IMG/VR virus record: IMGVR_UViG_3300027151_000026
Coordinates: 1-32,522 of that record
Reading direction: 5' to 3' (one strand)
DNA length: 32,522 nucleotides
Origin: a virus
Shown here: positions 29,047-32,522 of the stretch, one piece after another
How the letters are laid out: each line of letters begins with the position of its first letter
Numbering within the stretch: the stretch's first letter is position 1
Notes under the pieces: model-generated
What the model was told of the DNA's origin: nothing
Database searches by the model: none
The model's input: only the letters and a program-made list of their open reading frames with translations
Program-made: the position numbers and the translations under genes

Positions 29047-30357
29047 ATGCCGAATCCTACGGTTATTTCGGATGCGGAACTGACTGGCCTACTGAAGAAC
29101 GTCTACAGCCAGTTCCGTGAGAAGGTGCAGAACCTCGTGACCCCGCTGCTCGCGCAGCTTGAGAAGGGTCGTGCGGGTGGCCCGCGCAACATGCGTTGGG
29201 GCGGTAACAACGTGTTCTTTGACGTGGTGGTTGGCCGTCCGGCTGGTGCCACGTTCTCGTCCGCTGGCTACTTCCCGCCCGACACGACGGCGCAGGAAGT
29301 GCAGGGTAACGTGGGTGTGGTCCGTGCGTACACGACCCGTCAGATCGACGGCCTCGCGTTCGTCGGCACCCAGAGCAAGGACGCGGCCTTTACGACCATC
29401 GCCAAGAAGACGATGGAAGAAATCAAGGACGCTTCCTCGCTTCTCATGCAGCAAGCCCTGCACAACAAGCAGGATGGCATTGTAGCCCTCGTGAGCAGCG
29501 TGTCCAGCACAACGTCCATCGTCGTGTCGTCGCCCTACGGCGTGGCCTCGGCGGGTCAGGGGTCGCTGCTCCTCTCGGTCGGTGACTACATCGCCGTCCT
29601 CGACACCTCGTCCTCGGACGCGGTGCTGGGTCGTGCCGCCATCACGGCGATCAGCAACAGCGGCGACAACGCCACGCTGACGCTGGGCACCGCGATCAGC
29701 AGCATGGCCGCGACGGACAAGATCGTAAAGGCGACCGCGAACGACACCTCGTTCAACAGCGCCATGAACGGTCTGATCAACATCACCAACCGTGGCGGGT
29801 CGTATGCCTCGCTGCACAATGTGTCGGCCAGCACCTACAGCATTTGGGATGCGACCCGACTGGTGGCGGGGACGGATACGCCGGACGCGAACACGCCGAC
29901 CGAATCGGACATCTGGGATCTCATTCAGAAGATCTCGGGTCGCTCCGGCAAGGACGCGATGACCCGTCCGAAGGACTTCCTGCTCATGACCACGCCTGGC
30001 CTCGCCAAGAAGCTCATGGAGAGCATGGTCGGTCAGCGTCGGTTCACGGCGGGCGAGTTCAGCACGACGATCAAGGGCGGCTACAAGGCCATTGAAGTCT
30101 GCGGCATCCCGTGCGTGACCGACTACTACGTCCCCGCTGGCACCATCTATCTCCTCCACATCCCGTCGCTGGCGTGGGTGGACGCGAAGGATTGGGGCTT
30201 CGTCGAGTTCGAGGGTGCGGGTCCGTGGCGCTGGATTCAGGGCCGCGATGCGTTCGAGACGACCTACGGCTGGTACGGCAACCTTGCCTGTCTTGCCCGT
30301 AACGCTCACGGCAGCATCACGGGCTACACCGACACGGCGCGTTACAGCCATGTCTAA
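29047..30357 (+). CDS. Major capsid protein
   Basis: The 436-residue protein follows the scaffold gene with an AAGGAA site. It begins with a helical arm (SDAELTGLLKNVYSQFREKV) and then mixed alpha/beta sequence with a Gly/Ser/Thr-rich middle (about 150-250), a likely surface insertion. Aromatic C-terminal strands (GPWRWIQGRDAFETTYGWYG) fit HK97-fold capsids of scaffold-using phages. High use of favoured codons and a strong hairpin just after the stop fit high expression. No prohead protease is seen; the acidic scaffold argues for scaffold-driven assembly. Confidence 0.88.
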   Translation: MPNPTVISDAELTGLLKNVYSQFREKVQNLVTPLLAQLEKGRAGGPRNMRWGGNNVFFDVVVGRPAGATFSSAGYFPPDTTAQEVQGNVGVVRAYTTRQIDGLAFVGTQSKDAAFTTIAKKTMEEIKDASSLLMQQALHNKQDGIVALVSSVSSTTSIVVSSPYGVASAGQGSLLLSVGDYIAVLDTSSSDAVLGRAAITAISNSGDNATLTLGTAISSMAATDKIVKATANDTSFNSAMNGLINITNRGGSYASLHNVSASTYSIWDATRLVAGTDTPDANTPTESDIWDLIQKISGRSGKDAMTRPKDFLLMTTPGLAKKLMESMVGQRRFTAGEFSTTIKGGYKAIEVCGIPCVTDYYVPAGTIYLLHIPSLAWVDAKDWGFVEFEGAGPWRWIQGRDAFETTYGWYGNLACLARNAHGSITGYTDTARYSHV

Positions 30358-30360
30358 GTA

Positions 30361-30402
30361 ATGGATCGGGGGGCGGCTCACTCTGGGTCGCTCCCCATCC
30401 AT
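30361..30402 (+). terminator. Long hairpin after the capsid gene
   Basis: ATGGAT (30361) to ATCCAT (30402) closes a stem of about 18 pairs with one bulged C, three G-T pairs and a five-base loop, starting three bases after the capsid stop. No T-run follows. It is probably a partial terminator, RNA-processing site or stabiliser that keeps capsid mRNA more abundant than downstream messages. Confidence 0.6.
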
Positions 30403-30427
30403 GCCCTTGATCCCCTCGGAGACTCTG

Positions 30428-30859
30428 ATGCCGTATAACTATTTTGCTCCACGACCGGGACGCCTTGGGGTGCTGCCGGTCCCGTTCCAGAGCGGTCGGT
30501 TGAACACCGGCACGTTGGCGGCGGGAACGCAGACGCACAACATTGGCGGCTTTGCCCCGACCTGCTACATCAACCGTGCAACCCTTTGCGCGGAAACCTT
30601 CCCCACGGCGGCGACGAGCTGCGTGGTGACGCTGTTCAAGATGACGGGGGCGACGGCGCTGGCGCTGACCAGCGGCTTGGACATCAACACCAAGACGGCG
30701 GATACCCCGCTCCAGTTCACGGTGTTGTCCACGCTGACCGACGCACAGCGGACGCTCAACCCCGGCGATAGCCTTCGGGTGTCTATCGTGACGGTCGGGT
30801 CGGTCACGACCCAGCCGGACGATGTGACGGTGAACGTCGAACTCCTCATCGAGAACTAA
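30428..30859 (+). CDS. Probable capsid decoration or stabilising protein
   Basis: I use the ATG at 30428 (GGAG six bases upstream); the in-frame ATG at 30401 lies inside the hairpin stem. The 143-residue product is beta-rich with many Thr, Ala and Val and few charges (PTCYINRATLCAETFPTAAT near the middle). Position directly after the capsid gene suggests a decoration or head-stabilising protein. No motif decides this. Confidence 0.65.
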   Translation: MPYNYFAPRPGRLGVLPVPFQSGRLNTGTLAAGTQTHNIGGFAPTCYINRATLCAETFPTAATSCVVTLFKMTGATALALTSGLDINTKTADTPLQFTVLSTLTDAQRTLNPGDSLRVSIVTVGSVTTQPDDVTVNVELLIEN

Positions 30860-31297
30860 GTGACATCTCCGGTCGTTCTCTTGAACGCCCTTGGCTCTCC
30901 TGAGCCGTCGCCCACGATTGAGCGGCGGCTTCGGGAGATCCATTCGGGCCTCCATCTCCGATTCGTCCAAGGCGCATGGGGTGTGTGCCTGACATGGACG
31001 GACGACGATACGCGGCGGCAGTGGATTCAGAACGAGTCTTACAGCCCCGCCCAAGCGTATGACATCATTGGCTACCTGCCGATGGACTGTCCCCCTGACT
31101 CTGCGCCGGGGTATTTGTCTAAGATGTTCCGCGAGTTTCCTCGCACTGATGTGAACCGGATGCTTGATGCGCTTGATGCGTTCAACGAGCAGCCAGCACA
31201 GGCCGCAGTAGAGGCGGCGATTGCCGAAGTGTTGGATGGCGCGGACCCGTCTGGCACCGCCAAGCGTGGTCGTGGTCGCCCCCGTAAGAACTCCTAA
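30860..31297 (+). CDS. Head-region hypothetical protein with AT-hook-like tail
   Basis: The GTG at 30860 follows the previous stop without gap, giving 145 residues. The N-terminal half (ERRLREIHSGLHLRFVQGAW near 21-40, then YDIIGYLPMDC) resembles a small protein often found after capsid genes. The C-terminus ends GRGRPRKNS, an AT-hook-like DNA minor-groove motif. It may contact packaged DNA inside the head or neck. Function not established. Confidence 0.65.
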   Translation: MTSPVVLLNALGSPEPSPTIERRLREIHSGLHLRFVQGAWGVCLTWTDDDTRRQWIQNESYSPAQAYDIIGYLPMDCPPDSAPGYLSKMFREFPRTDVNRMLDALDAFNEQPAQAAVEAAIAEVLDGADPSGTAKRGRGRPRKNS

Positions 31298-31306
31298 GAG
31301 ACGGTC

Positions 31307-31993
31307 ATGCCATCAGTTACCCTCCAGCAGCTTGTCACGGACACACGCGAGTACATGGACGCGGTGGGATCTACGCGCTGGTCGGATAACACGATCAAGA
31401 CGGTACTCAACAACGTGTTTGACAACGAGTGGTCGAACATCCTGAACGCTGCGCCGTACTACACCTTCGGGTTGCGGCAGGTGACAACGGATGTAAACGG
31501 CCAGTTTGCGTTTACCGACCTCAATGCAGGGTCGGGCGACACGCAGCAGAACTTCTATCGCGTCATGTCGGTCAGCGACGGCAACGTGCTGTACGATCAG
31601 ACGCGCTTCCAAGATGTGCCGCTGGCGACGACGACGAACTATCTGCCGACCTACCCGCGCCTGTACTACATCATCGGGCAGGGAGTCCAGATCCTTCCGG
31701 TCGCCTCTGGCACGGGGCTGTACGTCGGGGTGAACTACAAGCCGACCGCGCTGCTGGATCTTGCCAGCGATACGTCGGTCGTGGATTACCCCGACAACTG
31801 CCACCTCATTCTTGTCTGGAACGCGGCGGCGCAGTTGCTTCTCAAGGGCGGCACGGAAGCGGCGGCAGCGGCGAACCTCAAGGCGCTAGCCGATGACGAC
31901 CGCAAGACGCTGCTGGACGACATCCGCCGCTACACGATCAACCCGACGCGCATGGCCTACCCCGACCAGAAGTATGACTGGAGCGGCGGCTAA
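31307..31993 (+). CDS. Head-to-tail adaptor-like protein
   Basis: The 228-residue protein has a helical N-terminus (LQQLVTDTREYMDAVGSTRW), a beta-rich middle with RVMSVSDGNVLYDQTRFQDV, and helices at the C-terminus that include LILVWNAAAQLLLKGGTEAA. This layout resembles T7 gp11 / P22 gp4-like adaptors that dock under the portal. Its place between capsid-associated genes and a nozzle-like gene supports it. Assignment is by order and architecture. Confidence 0.7.
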   Translation: MPSVTLQQLVTDTREYMDAVGSTRWSDNTIKTVLNNVFDNEWSNILNAAPYYTFGLRQVTTDVNGQFAFTDLNAGSGDTQQNFYRVMSVSDGNVLYDQTRFQDVPLATTTNYLPTYPRLYYIIGQGVQILPVASGTGLYVGVNYKPTALLDLASDTSVVDYPDNCHLILVWNAAAQLLLKGGTEAAAAANLKALADDDRKTLLDDIRRYTINPTRMAYPDQKYDWSGG

Positions 31994-32522
31994 TGGCCCC
32001 GGGGCGCGAGAAGGTCGTTGACCAGCAACCCAAGTTTGACGGGGGGCTGAACAATGTGTCCGATGACGCCGCGCTACTCCCGAACCAGTTGCGTCGGGCC
32101 GACAATGCGCGGCTGACAGACTACGGGGCGATCACGAAGCGCGGGGGCACCAAGCGGACCTCGACGAGTCCCCTCGCCAGTGCTGCCGTGCTGAACGGCT
32201 ACACATGGCGCAAGGACGGCGGAACACAGCAGTTGATGGCGGTCTGCAACGGGACGCTCTACACCTCCACGTTCAGCGCCACCTACCCGTGGACATGGAC
32301 GGGGCAAGCCAACAGCTTGTCCACGACGGTCCCGCCCTCGTTTGCCCAGTTCCAGAACGGTAGCGCCGATGTGGTCTATATCGCAGACGGCGGCTTGCTC
32401 AACGTCTGGACGGGCAGTGCGCTCAACACGGACCTCGCTGGCACGATTGCGGTGGAAACCATCGTCGTGCATAACGAGCGGCTATGGGGGTGTGGCAACA
32501 GCAGCTTCCCCGATTCGATCGT
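31993..32522 (+). CDS. Tail nozzle-like / head-completion protein, 3' end outside the window
   Basis: The ATG at 31993 overlaps the previous TAA. The frame is open to the window end (176 codons). FDGGLNNVSDDAALLPNQLR and RADNARLTDYGAITKRGGTK (about 13-53) match the N-terminus typical of tail nozzle or stabilisation proteins of short-tailed phages (T7 gp12 / P22 gp10 class), followed by short beta repeats, as in a propeller, with Trp/Tyr/Gly turns. It would complete the tail tube below the adaptor. Truncation prevents a length check. Confidence 0.75.
   Translation, partial: MAPGREKVVDQQPKFDGGLNNVSDDAALLPNQLRRADNARLTDYGAITKRGGTKRTSTSPLASAAVLNGYTWRKDGGTQQLMAVCNGTLYTSTFSATYPWTWTGQANSLSTTVPPSFAQFQNGSADVVYIADGGLLNVWTGSALNTDLAGTIAVETIVVHNERLWGCGNSSFPDSI

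Overview
The window is a piece of a high-G+C, tailed double-stranded DNA phage genome. The virion genes run in the order terminase, portal (742 residues, P22-like length), scaffold, capsid, adaptor-like protein and tail-nozzle-like protein. This points to a short-tailed (podovirus-like) phage, probably known only from metagenomes; the host cannot be read from the sequence. No integrase, lysogeny repressor, DNA polymerase or RNA polymerase gene is visible here. Both ends cut through genes, and the two ends do not join in frame, so this is not a complete circle. Tail-fibre and further tail genes probably lie outside the window.

Layout. (1) 1-7527, plus strand: late virion genes (a truncated coiled-coil protein, a second coiled-coil protein and a 1111-residue probable internal virion protein), then a lysis cassette of two small membrane proteins and a zinc amidase. 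(2) 7528-7711: hairpins, a sigma70-like promoter and operator-like palindromes. (3) 7712-16180, plus strand: a tightly overlapping early and replication operon. It encodes an OB-fold-like candidate, a RecB/Cas4-type nuclease, an HTH protein, a replication initiator with iteron-like repeats inside its gene, a primase-helicase, a C5 cytosine methyltransferase, a RusA-like resolvase, and many very small proteins, several with DNA-binding folds. (4) 16181-19996: an unusual island. A three-gene minus-strand operon (two-helix membrane peptide, zinc-ribbon amidoligase, class II glutamine amidotransferase) has its own promoter and terminator. Both flanks are gene-free and rich in CTCGAG palindromes and alternating purine-pyrimidine DNA. 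(5) 19997-32522, plus strand: HNH protein, small terminase, an initiator-like tRNA-Met(CAT), a zinc-ribbon peptide, an HTH-metallophosphoesterase, an HExxH protein, the large terminase, small virion-associated proteins, an A+T-rich HNH endonuclease, portal, scaffold, capsid, decoration-like protein, adaptor-like protein and the start of a nozzle-like protein.

How it works together. The early operon probably opens and primes the origin (initiator plus primase-helicase) and relies on a host polymerase. The nuclease, RusA-like enzyme and methyltransferase would process and protect the DNA. The late operon packages DNA into a scaffolded capsid and lyses the cell with holin-like proteins and an amidase. 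The minus-strand island is the least ordinary part: the amidotransferase should release ammonia from glutamine and the amidoligase should use it, or another amine, to form an amide bond on an unknown target. This looks like an accessory module controlled separately from the phage's own genes.
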